Positions 7,160 to 16,240 of a stretch of DNA of 64,000 bases are shown piece after piece; position 1 is the stretch's first letter, and every line of letters begins with the position of its first letter. Both the position numbers and the translations under genes were made by a program. The DNA is from Streptomyces sp. STR69 (lineage in GTDB: Bacteria > Actinomycetota > Actinomycetes > Streptomycetales > Streptomycetaceae). The DNA lies in contig NZ_JALJRY010000004.1 in assembly GCF_024519455.1 (NCBI RefSeq), positions 62,001 through 126,000 of the forward strand, read 5' to 3'. Under the pieces are notes generated by a model. That model ran no database searches and was not told the DNA's origin. It was given only the letters and a program-made list of their open reading frames with translations.

Positions 7160-9910
7160 ATGAGCAAGTGCCAACGCCCGGGCTGCACCGGGACCATGGA
7201 GGACGTCGGCGACGGCGAGCTGTACTGCGACATCTGCGGACGCGCCCCGGTGCCGCAGCGGGCGAGCGCCAAGAGCGCAGGGGCGTCGTCCGGCGGCGGG
7301 GGCCCGAGCCACGGCGACTCCGACGGCGGCCCGCCCTCACCCCGCTCCGCTCTCTCCCGGCTGTCCCACACCCTCACCGGTGGCGTCGGGACCTCGGTGA
7401 CCGTACGCCGGTCGGCTTCCGGCGGGAGCGGCGCGATCCGCTCCGGGCTCGGCGCGGGCCTGGTCGCCGTGCCGACCGTCCCTCGTCCCGACCCGGCCAC
7501 CACGATCCTGAAGAACGCCCAGGTGCCCGAGCGGAACCGGTACTGCGGCAAGAGCGACTGCGGCGCGCCGGTCGGCCGCAGCCGCGCTGGCCATCCGGCA
7601 CGCGCGGACGGCTTCTGCGCCAAGTGCGGCCACCAGTACTCCTTCACTCCCAAGCTGCGGGCGGGCGATGTCCTGCACGGCCAGTACGAGGTCGTGGGCT
7701 GTCTGGCGTACGGCGGGCTCGGCTGGATCTATCTCGCCGTCGACCGCGCGGTCAGCGACCGTTGGGTGGTGCTGAAGGGTCTGCTCGACACCGGCGACGA
7801 GGACGCGCTGGCCGCGGCCCTCTCGGAGCGCCGGTTCCTCGCCGAGATCAAGCACCCCAACATCGTCCGCATCTACAACTTCGTCGAGCATCTCGACCAG
7901 CGCACGGGCTCGCTCGACGGCTACATCGTCATGGAATACGTCGGCGGCAAGTCGTTGAAGGAGATCGCCGACGAGCGGCGCGGGCCGGACGGCAGGCGCG
8001 AGCCGCTGCCGGTCGAGCAGGCGATCGCGTATGCCGTCGAGGCCCTCGAAGCGCTCGGGCACCTCCACAAGAACGGGCTGCTGTACTGCGACTTCAAGAT
8101 CGACAACGCCATTCAGCAGGAGGACCGGCTCGAACTCATCGACATGGGCGCGGTCCGCCACATGGACGACGAGGACTCGGCGGTCTACGGCACGGTCGGC
8201 TACCAGGCCCCGGAAGTCGCGGAGTCGGGCCCGTCCGTGGCCTCCGACCTCTATACGGTGGCCCGTGCCCTCGCGATCCTCACGTTCGACTTCCAGGGCT
8301 ACACGACCGTCTTCGTCGACAGTCTTCCCGGCCCCGACAAGATCCCCGTCTTCGCACGGTACGAGTCCTTCTACCGGCTGCTCGTCCGGGCCACCGAGCC
8401 CGACCCCGGCAAACGCTTCGGTTCGGCCGAGGAGTTGGCCGACCAGCTCCTCGGCGTCCTGCGCGAGATCGTGGCCTCGCAGACCGGCAAGTCCCGCCCC
8501 GCCCTGTCCGCCGTCTTCGGACAGGAACTCCGGGTCGTCGAGGACAAGTTGGTCGAGCCCCTGGAGGGCGACACCTCCGTCCTCGGCGCACACAAGTTCG
8601 CGGTACGGCGCGGTGCGCTGCGCCGGTCGGCGAGCAGATCCACCGGCGTTGGGCCCGTGCACCCTGCGGTCGAGGCAGCCGCGTCCGGCTCCGGCCGGGC
8701 GGCGGGCGGCGACCTCTTCGGCAACACCCCGGCCCCGCCCGGAGGTTCGGCGGTCAACGCCGCCGCGTCCAGCTCCGGGCCGGCCCCGGAGGCCGCCCCC
8801 TTCGGAAACACCCCAACTCCCCTCGGACGCCCGGCAGTCACCACAGCCGTGCCCAGCTCCGGCTCGACACCAGACATGGACCTCTTCGGCAACACCCGGA
8901 CCACACCCGGTCCGTCGTACCCGGTGTCCGCGCGGGCCTCCGGCCGTATCGGGGACGCGGAGGCAACGGCCGGGGTCACCGTCGCGCGGCTCAACGCCCG
9001 GGCCGCCTCCCTCGCGCTGCCGGTGCCGCTGGTGGACCCGACCGATCCCAACGCCAAGTTCCTGGCGGGCCTGGCCGCCGCGGCGCCGACGGAACTGGTA
9101 ACTGCCTTGCGGACAGCGCCCGTCGACTCGGTCGAGATCCGGCTGCGGGATCTGCGGGCGCGGCTGGAGATGGACGACATCGACGCGGCTTCGCGCATGC
9201 TGACCGCGCTGGCCGACGACGACCTCGACGACTGGCGGGTGGTGTGGCACCGGGGCCTGACCGCGCTGGCGACCGGTGATCACCAGACAGCCGCGCTGGC
9301 CTTCGACGCCGTCTACGACGCCTTCCCGGGCGAGTCCGCGCCCAAGCTGGCGCTGGGCATCTGCGCCGAGATGCTGGGACGGCTGGACAAGGCCGCCGAG
9401 TACTACCGGCTGGTGTGGACGACCGACGAACGGTACGTCAGCGCGGCGTTCGGACTCGCCCGCGTGCTGCTGGCCTCGGGCCAACGGGCCCGGTCCGTGG
9501 CGGTGTTGGAGTCGGTGCCGGAGGCGTCGATCCACTTCACGGCGGCCCGGGTCGCCGCGATCCGCGCCCGGCTGCGCGAACGGTCGCCGCGGGAACCGCT
9601 GTTGGAGGACCTGCGGTCGGCCGCCGCCCAGGTGGAGGAGTTGCGGGAGCTCGGTATCGACGCCGACCGCCGCGAGCGGCTCTCCACCGAAGTTCTGGGC
9701 AGCGCACTCGACTGGGTGCTCTCCGGCAGCCCGGGCGCCGGTCCGGAGGCGGCCGGGACCAGGCTGCTGGACTGCGGTCTGACCGAGCGTGAGCTGCGGT
9801 TCGGCATGGAGCGCTCCTACCGTGTGCTGTCCCGGCTCGCCCAGCAGAACAGCTCGGCGACCGAACTGGTGGAGCGGGCCAATCGCTTCCGTCCCTGGAC
9901 GTGGGTGTGA
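7160..9910 (+). CDS. PknG-like serine/threonine protein kinase with zinc ribbons and TPRs
   Basis: A 916-residue soluble kinase. Order: N-terminal zinc ribbon (CQRPGCTG, then YCDICG, about 4-26), a low-complexity linker, a second rubredoxin-like cysteine set (RYCGKSDCG, then GFCAKCG, about 130-160), the kinase domain from GQYEVVG, and a C-terminal helical TPR-like region (PLVDPTDPNAKFL, FPGESAPKLALGI). The kinase domain follows M. tuberculosis PknG closely: GGLGWIYLAVDR, VVLKG (Lys206), YIVMEYVGGKSLKE, catalytic loop YCDFKIDN (Asp311), DMG in place of DFG (Asp328) and GTVGYQAPE. Like PknG it lacks the HRD histidine/arginine. It is longer than mycobacterial PknG (750) because of a Ser/Pro-rich insert after the kinase domain. 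Start chosen at the ATG after AGGTGG. Confidence 0.9.
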   Translation: MSKCQRPGCTGTMEDVGDGELYCDICGRAPVPQRASAKSAGASSGGGGPSHGDSDGGPPSPRSALSRLSHTLTGGVGTSVTVRRSASGGSGAIRSGLGAGLVAVPTVPRPDPATTILKNAQVPERNRYCGKSDCGAPVGRSRAGHPARADGFCAKCGHQYSFTPKLRAGDVLHGQYEVVGCLAYGGLGWIYLAVDRAVSDRWVVLKGLLDTGDEDALAAALSERRFLAEIKHPNIVRIYNFVEHLDQRTGSLDGYIVMEYVGGKSLKEIADERRGPDGRREPLPVEQAIAYAVEALEALGHLHKNGLLYCDFKIDNAIQQEDRLELIDMGAVRHMDDEDSAVYGTVGYQAPEVAESGPSVASDLYTVARALAILTFDFQGYTTVFVDSLPGPDKIPVFARYESFYRLLVRATEPDPGKRFGSAEELADQLLGVLREIVASQTGKSRPALSAVFGQELRVVEDKLVEPLEGDTSVLGAHKFAVRRGALRRSASRSTGVGPVHPAVEAAASGSGRAAGGDLFGNTPAPPGGSAVNAAASSSGPAPEAAPFGNTPTPLGRPAVTTAVPSSGSTPDMDLFGNTRTTPGPSYPVSARASGRIGDAEATAGVTVARLNARAASLALPVPLVDPTDPNAKFLAGLAAAAPTELVTALRTAPVDSVEIRLRDLRARLEMDDIDAASRMLTALADDDLDDWRVVWHRGLTALATGDHQTAALAFDAVYDAFPGESAPKLALGICAEMLGRLDKAAEYYRLVWTTDERYVSAAFGLARVLLASGQRARSVAVLESVPEASIHFTAARVAAIRARLRERSPREPLLEDLRSAAAQVEELRELGIDADRRERLSTEVLGSALDWVLSGSPGAGPEAAGTRLLDCGLTERELRFGMERSYRVLSRLAQQNSSATELVERANRFRPWTWV

Positions 9911-9911
9911 C

Positions 9912-10073
9912 ATGCGGCGACAGACCGTCTGCCCCGTCTGCGCCGAGCCTCTGGAGCCCGACGACAGGTTCTGCGGCGCGTGCGACGGGGTGTCGTACGC
10001 CCACCGTCCGGACGACGCGTCGGCGGCAGCCGCCGAGAGCGCCGACGGGTCACTGCCCCGCACGACAACGTGA
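9912..10073 (+). CDS. Small zinc-ribbon protein
   Basis: A 53-residue protein starting one base after the kinase stop codon, so almost certainly translated by coupling. The first half has two CxxC knuckles, VCPVCAEPL and FCGACDG, giving a single zinc ribbon; the rest is acidic and Ala-rich and probably disordered. The same type of ribbon occurs at the N-termini of the kinase upstream and the FHA protein downstream, which suggests a shared scaffold or docking role within this locus. That role is inferred. Confidence 0.65.
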   Translation: MRRQTVCPVCAEPLEPDDRFCGACDGVSYAHRPDDASAAAAESADGSLPRTTT

Positions 10074-10155
10074 CGGTCGCCGTCCTGCCGATCCCCACGC
10101 CTGCCGGGCGGACCGAACACGAACCTGCCTGACGCAGGCTTAAGGAGCGCAAGCG

Positions 10156-11511
10156 ATGGCTGTCTTCTCCAAATCGGACGTGCCGCAGTTCGCCGTCGAC
10201 ATCTACCAGAACGAGTACCTTCCCGAGGGCGGCCGTGAGGTCAACGCGATCGTCACCGTGACCGCGACCGGCGGCGGCACCCTCGGCGGCCTGCCGCTGG
10301 GAGCCCAGAGCCCGAGCCCGGCCCAGGCGTACGGGACCGGTCCAGACGCTGCTGTGGTCGTCATGGTCGACTGCTCCGGCTCGATGGACAACCCGCCGAC
10401 CAAGATGCGCAACGCCCGTGACGCGACCGCCGCCGCGATCGACACCATCCGCGACGGTGTGGCCTTCGGCGTGATCGCCGGAACCCATGAGGCCTACGAG
10501 GTCTACCCCGCCGACGGCCGGCTCGCCGTCGCCGATTCCGCCACCCGGCATCAGGCCAAGCAGGCCGTGGGCAAGCTCGCCGCGAACGGCGGTACCGCGA
10601 TCGGCAGTTGGCTGTGGCTCGCCGACGAGCTGCTCGCCACCGCCGACGTCCCCATCCGCCACGGCATCCTGCTCACCGACGGCCGCAACGAGCACGAGGC
10701 TCCCGGGGCGCTACGGGCCGTGCTCGACGCCTGCGCCGGACGCTTCACCTGTGACGCGCGAGGGGTCGGTACGGACTGGGAGGTCAAGGAACTGACCGAC
10801 GTCGCCTCGGCGTTGCTCGGTACCGTGGACATCGTCGCCGATCCCTCGGGCCTGGCCGACGACTTCCGGCAGATGATGGAGAACGCGATGGGCAAAGGCG
10901 TCGCCGATGTGGCACTGCGCGTGTGGACCCCGCAGGGCTCCGAGGTCAAATGGGTCAAGCAGGTCGCCCCCACGGTCGAGGACCTGACCCTCCGCCGCGC
11001 CGAGGTCGGCCCGCGCGCCGGTGACTACCCCACCGGTTCCTGGGGCGACGAGTCCCGCGACTACCACGTCTGCATCAAGGTCCCCCGCTCGGAAGTCGGC
11101 GAGGAGATGCTGGCGGGCCGGATCTCCCTCGTGGTTCCCCAGCCCGACGGTACGGCGCAGGCCGTCGCCCAGGGACTCGTGCGTGCCTGCTGGACCGACG
11201 ACATGGCCGCGTCCACCCGCATCAACGCCCAGGTCGCGCACTACACCGGGCAGGCCGAACTGGCCCAGGTCATCCAGGAGGGCCTGGAGGCCCGCAAACA
11301 GGGCGACTTCGACTCCGCGACCGCCAAGCTCGGCCGGGCCGTCCAGCTCGCCAGTGTCTCCGGCAACGAGGAGACCTCGAAGCTGCTGGCCAAGGTGGTG
11401 GACGTCGTCGACGCGGCGAGCGGCACCGTGCGGCTCAAGGCGAGGGTGGCCGACGCGGACGAGATGACACTGGAAACGCGCTCGACGAAAACCGTGCGCG
11501 TCAAGAAGTAG
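10156..11511 (+). CDS. VWA-domain protein
   Basis: A 451-residue protein with a von Willebrand factor A domain from about residue 65 to 240. The metal-ion-dependent adhesion site is intact: DCSGS (Asp72, Ser74, Ser76), a Thr in NGGTAIG and an Asp in LLTDGRNEHE. The C-terminal half contains a beta-rich region and a helical tail (LAQVIQEGLEARKQGD, ATAKLGRAVQLA) like one or two TPR units. No signal peptide is seen. AAGGAG precedes the ATG. It sits between the PknG-like kinase and the FHA protein; VWA proteins in such loci usually bring partners together. No cysteine ribbon is present. Confidence 0.88.
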   Translation: MAVFSKSDVPQFAVDIYQNEYLPEGGREVNAIVTVTATGGGTLGGLPLGAQSPSPAQAYGTGPDAAVVVMVDCSGSMDNPPTKMRNARDATAAAIDTIRDGVAFGVIAGTHEAYEVYPADGRLAVADSATRHQAKQAVGKLAANGGTAIGSWLWLADELLATADVPIRHGILLTDGRNEHEAPGALRAVLDACAGRFTCDARGVGTDWEVKELTDVASALLGTVDIVADPSGLADDFRQMMENAMGKGVADVALRVWTPQGSEVKWVKQVAPTVEDLTLRRAEVGPRAGDYPTGSWGDESRDYHVCIKVPRSEVGEEMLAGRISLVVPQPDGTAQAVAQGLVRACWTDDMAASTRINAQVAHYTGQAELAQVIQEGLEARKQGDFDSATAKLGRAVQLASVSGNEETSKLLAKVVDVVDAASGTVRLKARVADADEMTLETRSTKTVRVKK

Positions 11512-11551
11512 CGCACACGGCGCGCAGCGGGGCGAAGAGAGAAAGAACGAC

Positions 11552-12172
11552 ATGTCGAACTGCCCGAATGGTCACCGGTCCGAAACCGACGACTGGTGCG
11601 AAGTGTGCGGCCACCGCATGTCCGCCGCACCCGCCCCATCCGCGCCATCCGCGCCATCCGCCGCCGAACTCTGTCCCGACTGCGGATCACCCCGCGCGGA
11701 CCTCGCCCGGTTCTGCGAGGGGTGCCGCTACGACTTCGTCACCCGGGCCGGCACCCTCACCTCCGGCACGACCTGGACCGCCACCGTCCATGTCGACCAC
11801 GACTACTTCACCAGGGTGATGGCCCGCAGCGAGCCCGAGGACCAGGGACTGTACGTCCCCACCTACTCCCCCGACCTCCACATCCCGCTCACCCGCAACG
11901 TGATCACGATCGGCCGTCGCCGCCGGTCCACGGGCGAGGCCCCGTTCATCGACCTCGACAGCGGCTCCGAGGACCCGGGCGTCTCCCACGAACACGCCCT
12001 CCTCGTCCGGCAACCGGACTTCACCTGGTCCCTCATCGACAAGGGCTCCACCAACGGCACCACGATGAACGGCGCCGAGGACTCCGTCCCGCCCTATGTG
12101 CCCGTGCCGTTGAAGGACGGTGACCGCGTCCACGTCGGACTCTGGACGACGATCACCGTCCACCGGGACTGA
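11552..12172 (+). CDS. FHA-domain protein with double zinc ribbon
   Basis: A 206-residue protein. The N-terminus carries two zinc ribbons (NCPNGH, WCEVCG; then LCPDCG, FCEGCR, to about residue 60), joined by an Ala/Pro/Ser repeat. The C-terminal FHA domain has the phosphothreonine-binding signature: IGRRRRS, the VSHEHA segment and KGSTNGTTMNG. FHA domains bind phosphothreonine, so this is the natural reader of PknG-type phosphorylation, comparable with GarA/OdhI in other actinobacteria, although those lack the ribbons and carry an N-terminal phosphorylated Thr pair. It is the last plus-strand gene of the locus and ends 8 nt from the convergent Kup gene. Confidence 0.9.
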   Translation: MSNCPNGHRSETDDWCEVCGHRMSAAPAPSAPSAPSAAELCPDCGSPRADLARFCEGCRYDFVTRAGTLTSGTTWTATVHVDHDYFTRVMARSEPEDQGLYVPTYSPDLHIPLTRNVITIGRRRRSTGEAPFIDLDSGSEDPGVSHEHALLVRQPDFTWSLIDKGSTNGTTMNGAEDSVPPYVPVPLKDGDRVHVGLWTTITVHRD

Positions 12173-12180
12173 CACCGCCG

Positions 12181-14151
12181 CTACACCTCGATGTGCCAGC
12201 CCATGATGACCGTACGGTCGCGGGGCAGTCCGAAGTGCTCGGCGGCGTCGGCCGTGATGTGGGAGGTGGCGATGAACAGCCGTTTGCGCCAGGGCGCCAT
12301 CGTCGGTGCCGGGCCGCGCCGGAGCTCGATCGTCGACAGGAAGTAGGTCGCCTCGTCGAGCAGCAACGGCCCCTCCGTGTCGGCCGGTTCGAGGAGCGCC
12401 AGCGTGCCGGGCACATCCGGTGTCTCCATGTAGCCGAACCGGGCGGTGACGTGGACGATGCCGTCGTCGGCGTAGCCGAGGCCGTCGACGACGATCCGCC
12501 GGTCGGCCGGGACGCGGGGCACGGGCTCGGTCTCGATGGACAGGATCACGACCTGATCGTGCCGCACATGGTTGCGTTCCACGTTGGCCCGCATGGCCAA
12601 CGGCGCCGTCTGCTTGCCCCGGTTGAGGAACACCGCCGTGCCGGGGACCTGGAGCACCGGCCTGTCCCCGCTGCGGAGTTCGTCGACGAACTCGCGCACG
12701 GAACCCTCGTGCTCGGCCCGTTCGGCGGTGACGACCTCACGGCCGCGCTGCCAGGTCGTCATGACGGTGAACGCGGTGAGGCCGATCAGCAGCGGCAGCC
12801 ACGCGCCGTGGACGAGCTTGGTCAGATTGGCCGCCACGAACAGCAGGTCGACGCAGAGCAGCAGGGTCGCGCCGGTGACGACGAGCCACACGGGAGTGCC
12901 CCATTTCGCGCGGGCGACGTAGAAGAACAGCAGCGTGGTGATGGTGATGGTGCCGGTGACCGCCATGCCGAACGCGAAGGCCAGCGCCGCGGAGCTGCGG
13001 AACGCGAAGACCAGGGTGAGGACCGAGACCATCAGCAGCCAGTTGATCCAGGGGACGTAGATCTGGCCGATCGTGGACTCGGAGGTGTGCGCGATCCGCA
13101 GCCTCGGCAGATAGCCGAGCTGGGCCGCCTGGGAGGCCACCGAGTAGGCGCCGGTGATCACCGCCTGGGAGGCGATGACCGTGGCCGCCGTGGCGAGCAG
13201 GACCATCGGCCACCGTCCCCAGTGGGGCACGAGGAGGAAGAACGGGCTGCTGATGTTGTCCGGGTTGTCGAGGATCAGCGCGCCCTGGCCGAAGTAGCTC
13301 AGGATGCAGGCGGGGAAGACGAGGAACAGCCAGGCGCGGGTGATGGCCCGCCGGCCGAAGTGCCCCATGTCCGCGTAGAGCGCCTCCGCACCGGTGACCG
13401 CGAGCACGACCGCGGCGAGCGCGAAGAAGGCGGTGCCGAAGTGGCCGAAGAGAAAGCCCAGCGCGTAACTCGGCCACAGCGCCCGGAGGATGGCCGGGTG
13501 GTCGGCGATGCCTACGACACCGCACGCGCCGATGGCCGTGAACCAGAGGATCATGATCGGCCCGAACACCCGGCCCACCGCGGCGGTTCCACGCCGCTGC
13601 ACCAGGAACAGCACCACGATGATCACCGCGGTGACGGGCACGACCGCACTGTCCAGCGACGGCTCGACGACCTTGAGGCCCTCGACCGCCGACAGCACCG
13701 AGATCGCCGGCGTGATCATGCTGTCGCCGAAGAACAGCGAGGCGCCGAAGATGCCAAGTCCGGTCAGGACGACGGTAGTTCGCCCGCCGTGCTGTGAACC
13801 CCACCGTCGCAGCAGGGTGATCAGCGCCATGATGCCGCCCTCGCCCTCGTTGTCCGCGCGCATCGCCAGCAGCACATACGTGACCGTGACGATGACGACC
13901 ACCGACCAGAACACCAGCGACACCACCCCGTACACGTTCTGGGTGCTGACCGGGACCGGATGCGGGTCGCTCGGGCTGAACACGGTCTGGAGGGTGTAGA
14001 TCGGGCTGGTCCCGATGTCGCCGAAGACGACGCCGAGAGCGCCGATCACCACCGCGAGCCGTACCGCGTCCCGAACGCTCGTGGGACGGGCCTCCGGTGG
14101 CCGTGCTGCGGATACCTCGTCCGCCTCGGCCCCCTGCCGACCATCCGCCAT
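12181..14151 (-). CDS. kup: Kup-type low-affinity K+ uptake transporter
   Basis: A 656-residue potassium transporter with about 12 membrane segments followed by a cytoplasmic C-terminal domain from roughly 470. Family signatures include GALGVVFGDIGTSPIYTLQ near the N-terminus, NEGEGGIMALITLL and GAEALYADMGHFG. The protein moves K+ into the cell, probably with H+. A strong GAGGAGG Shine-Dalgarno sequence lies just before the ATG. It is convergent with the FHA gene and transcribed from 14151 leftwards. I looked for a c-di-AMP (ydaO-type) riboswitch in the 400 nt upstream and did not recognise one. It is the only intact potassium transporter in the window; the KdpB piece at 158-285 is a relic. 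Confidence 0.93.
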   Translation of the reverse strand: MADGRQGAEADEVSAARPPEARPTSVRDAVRLAVVIGALGVVFGDIGTSPIYTLQTVFSPSDPHPVPVSTQNVYGVVSLVFWSVVVIVTVTYVLLAMRADNEGEGGIMALITLLRRWGSQHGGRTTVVLTGLGIFGASLFFGDSMITPAISVLSAVEGLKVVEPSLDSAVVPVTAVIIVVLFLVQRRGTAAVGRVFGPIMILWFTAIGACGVVGIADHPAILRALWPSYALGFLFGHFGTAFFALAAVVLAVTGAEALYADMGHFGRRAITRAWLFLVFPACILSYFGQGALILDNPDNISSPFFLLVPHWGRWPMVLLATAATVIASQAVITGAYSVASQAAQLGYLPRLRIAHTSESTIGQIYVPWINWLLMVSVLTLVFAFRSSAALAFAFGMAVTGTITITTLLFFYVARAKWGTPVWLVVTGATLLLCVDLLFVAANLTKLVHGAWLPLLIGLTAFTVMTTWQRGREVVTAERAEHEGSVREFVDELRSGDRPVLQVPGTAVFLNRGKQTAPLAMRANVERNHVRHDQVVILSIETEPVPRVPADRRIVVDGLGYADDGIVHVTARFGYMETPDVPGTLALLEPADTEGPLLLDEATYFLSTIELRRGPAPTMAPWRKRLFIATSHITADAAEHFGLPRDRTVIMGWHIEV

Positions 14152-14557
14152 GGTGATCCTCCTCGTCGCGGACCGCGGTGCCGCAGGCCCGGTGCGTCGG
14201 GGCGGACACTACCGATACCCCGGCGCGATCACCCGCAGGTGTGGGCCGCTCCCCCTCGCATCGTGTCGCCGTGCGCGGCCGGAGACGATGCAGTCCACGC
14301 CCGCCCGGAGACATGCCGCGAGGTTGCCGGCCGGGAGTACGGGGCGGTGGCTTCAAGTACCCGCCCAGCGACACGAGTCCGTCGGCCTACGCGTCGATGG
14401 ACGGGCTGCGCGCGGTAGTTGGCGAAGGTTCACCGCCACTCCGCCGAACCAAGGCTGTCGGCCTCGCGCTCGGACGAACCGGCCGAGGAGGTCCCGGAGT
14501 TCCTCACGTGTGATCGTCGCCATCGGGCACCTTCCGCCGGGCCGGGCCCGCGCTGCC
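14152..14557. other. Intergenic region between kup and the phosphotransferase gene
   Basis: 406 nt. It should hold the kup promoter; TAGTGT (minus strand, 14211-14206) is a possible -10. A 56-codon minus-strand frame at 14353-14523 starts MATITREELRDLLGR, which resembles the N-terminus of small rhodanese-like proteins, but the rest does not, so it may be a truncated remnant. Nothing else could be supported. Confidence 0.35.
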
Positions 14558-15304
14558 TCACATCCGGGATCTCAGTACGTCGACCTCGCAGCCCGGCGCG
14601 AACGGGTCGAAGCCGTGTTCGCTCAGCCAGCGAACCACCAGCAGGCTGCGCAACGACCACCACGCGCGGATCACGCCGAGGTCGACGTCGGTGCCGTAGC
14701 CGGCGAGGACGTCGTCGAGGTGATCCTCGTGCCCGAGCGTGAAGGTGGCGAGGTCGTACAGGGGATCGCCCCGGCCCGCCTCGGACCAGTCGATGATGCC
14801 GGTGACCTCGTCGTCGTCGACGAAGACGTGCGCGATCTGCAGGTCGCCGTGCGTGAACGCGGGAGTCCAGGGCCGAAGCGCGGCCTCTGCCACCTGGCGG
14901 TTGCGGGTGACCAGGTCGGTGGGCAGGACGCCGTTCGTCACGAGCGACTCGCACTCGGTGTCGAGTTCCGCTGTCAGCGCGTCGATGCTTCGTCCGGCTC
15001 CGCCGGGCCGGGTCGGCAGGGGCGCGTCGTGCAGTTTCCGGATGGCGGCGCCCGCCGCGGCCCACTCCGCCGGCGACCCGGTCGACGGCCCGCCGAGGCG
15101 CCCGAGTGTCGTCCCCGGGAGTGCGGCGAGCGCGAGCACGTGCGGTTTGTGCCACAGGACCTGTGGGGTCGGGACCGGCGCGAGGGACAGCGCCTCGACC
15201 TCGTTGTCGATGCGCGCCTGATCGGCGTCCACCTTCAGGAACACGTCGCCGACGCGCAGGGTGGCGCGCTCGGAATGGGCGACGACGACTTCGACCTCAT
15301 CCAT
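14558..15304 (-). CDS. APH-family phosphotransferase (aminoglycoside/choline kinase fold)
   Basis: A 248-residue protein of the aminoglycoside phosphotransferase/choline kinase superfamily. The N-lobe has VFLKVDADQARIDNEV, with the ATP-binding Lys. The C-lobe has the Brenner motif FTHGDLQIAHVFVDDD with the catalytic Asp, followed by the metal-binding IIDWSEAGRGDPLYDLA. Length is somewhat short of the typical 260-300. The ATG at 15304 gives a normal N-terminus (MDEVEVVVAHSE); no good ribosome-binding site is seen. The substrate could be an antibiotic, a homoserine-like metabolite or a sugar alcohol; nothing nearby decides. It stands alone. Confidence 0.85.
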   Translation of the reverse strand: MDEVEVVVAHSERATLRVGDVFLKVDADQARIDNEVEALSLAPVPTPQVLWHKPHVLALAALPGTTLGRLGGPSTGSPAEWAAAGAAIRKLHDAPLPTRPGGAGRSIDALTAELDTECESLVTNGVLPTDLVTRNRQVAEAALRPWTPAFTHGDLQIAHVFVDDDEVTGIIDWSEAGRGDPLYDLATFTLGHEDHLDDVLAGYGTDVDLGVIRAWWSLRSLLVVRWLSEHGFDPFAPGCEVDVLRSRM

Positions 15305-15571
15305 GGGCGACCAGTATCCCGGGGACGATCGCCGACGTCGCCGGGTTTGTCGCACGCGACGGCGCGGTCGGCGTTCGGTGAGGGCTCACGCGAAGGCGAC
15401 GGGCTTGGCCTGGACGAGCTTGGTCCTGGCGATCGGCCTGCCGAACTGCTGCCCGGACGTGCACCTCGGGCTCATCACCCGGGCCGAGTACCTTGCTCCT
15501 CGTATCGCCCGCTTCTTCGGACACCCGTCCGACCGGACCGAATCCGCCGCACGAGGGAAACGAGCTGACGC

Positions 15572-16240
15572 CTACCAGCCCATCAGCGGCTCGCCGAGAG
15601 CCAGGCCGGTGGCGGCGAGCCACTCGTCCTGCACGTCCCGGTTCTTGGTCCCGATGGAGAGGTAGACACCGTGCGTTCCCGGCGCCGGTTCTGAACTCTG
15701 GGAGGTCCAGACGCTGTTGAGACACAGTTGGACACCGCACAGCTTGCTGTGGGGCAGTCCGCGCAGCGCTGCGTCCCAGCCCACGTCGAAGGACAGCGGA
15801 CCGACGTCCGCGACCAGGACGTCGATGTCGGCTTCCCTGCAGGTCTCCTCCAAGCGCGAGAGCACGAGCGGCGGCCAGGCATCCCGCCACGGTTCCAGAC
15901 ATATCTCCGGAGGAAGCGGCCAAAGCCCCTCAAGCTCGGGTATCAGCTCCACCTCCACCTCGTACGGGCTCTCCCCACGCGGCACGCCCAGCGCGTGCAG
16001 CCGCGTCCAGAAGTCCTCCAGGCCCGTCTCCGGGAAGCGCCTACCGGCCCGAGTCGTGAACCGGCCCGCGCGAAAGAAGGTGAGCGCGTGAGCGTACTGC
16101 TCCGCCGTGACGACCTGGCCGATCTCGGGAATGTCCGGGTCGTCCGCCCAGTCGGCGAAGTCCCTCAGGAGTTCACGGGCACGACGCAGAGCGCTCTCCG
16201 CGTCCGGCAGCGGTTCCAAAACCTCGTACAGCAACGACAT
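15572..16240 (-). CDS. Hypothetical protein, Trp-rich, cytosolic
   Basis: A 222-residue acidic protein starting MSLLYEVLEPLPDAESALRR, with no signal peptide or membrane segment and several tryptophans (FADWADD, DFWTRL, WDAALR). I do not recognise the family. Size, acidity and lone position next to debris of mobile DNA resemble immunity or SUKH-like proteins of polymorphic toxin systems, but no motif proves this. The ATG at 16240 is chosen because an upstream start adds only a Pro/Arg-rich stretch. It is followed downstream (leftwards) by 267 nt with no supported gene. Confidence 0.6.
   Translation of the reverse strand: MSLLYEVLEPLPDAESALRRARELLRDFADWADDPDIPEIGQVVTAEQYAHALTFFRAGRFTTRAGRRFPETGLEDFWTRLHALGVPRGESPYEVEVELIPELEGLWPLPPEICLEPWRDAWPPLVLSRLEETCREADIDVLVADVGPLSFDVGWDAALRGLPHSKLCGVQLCLNSVWTSQSSEPAPGTHGVYLSIGTKNRDVQDEWLAATGLALGEPLMGW

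Noticed and set aside
5419..7653. Very long minus-strand open frame opposite the second GlnX-like gene
   Set aside because: It mirrors the coding frame of a recognised gene; long antisense frames are common in GC-rich DNA, and its translation has no domain and no ribosome-binding site.
7337..10120. 927-codon minus-strand frame opposite the PknG-like gene
   Set aside because: Shadow of the kinase gene; composition is typical of antisense reading and no motif is seen.
12193..13797. 534-codon plus-strand frame opposite kup
   Set aside because: Asp/Arg/Gly-rich antisense translation of a clear membrane transporter.
14152..14420. c-di-AMP (ydaO-type) riboswitch upstream of kup
   Set aside because: Expected conserved blocks of that riboswitch were not found by eye; a covariance-model search would be decisive.
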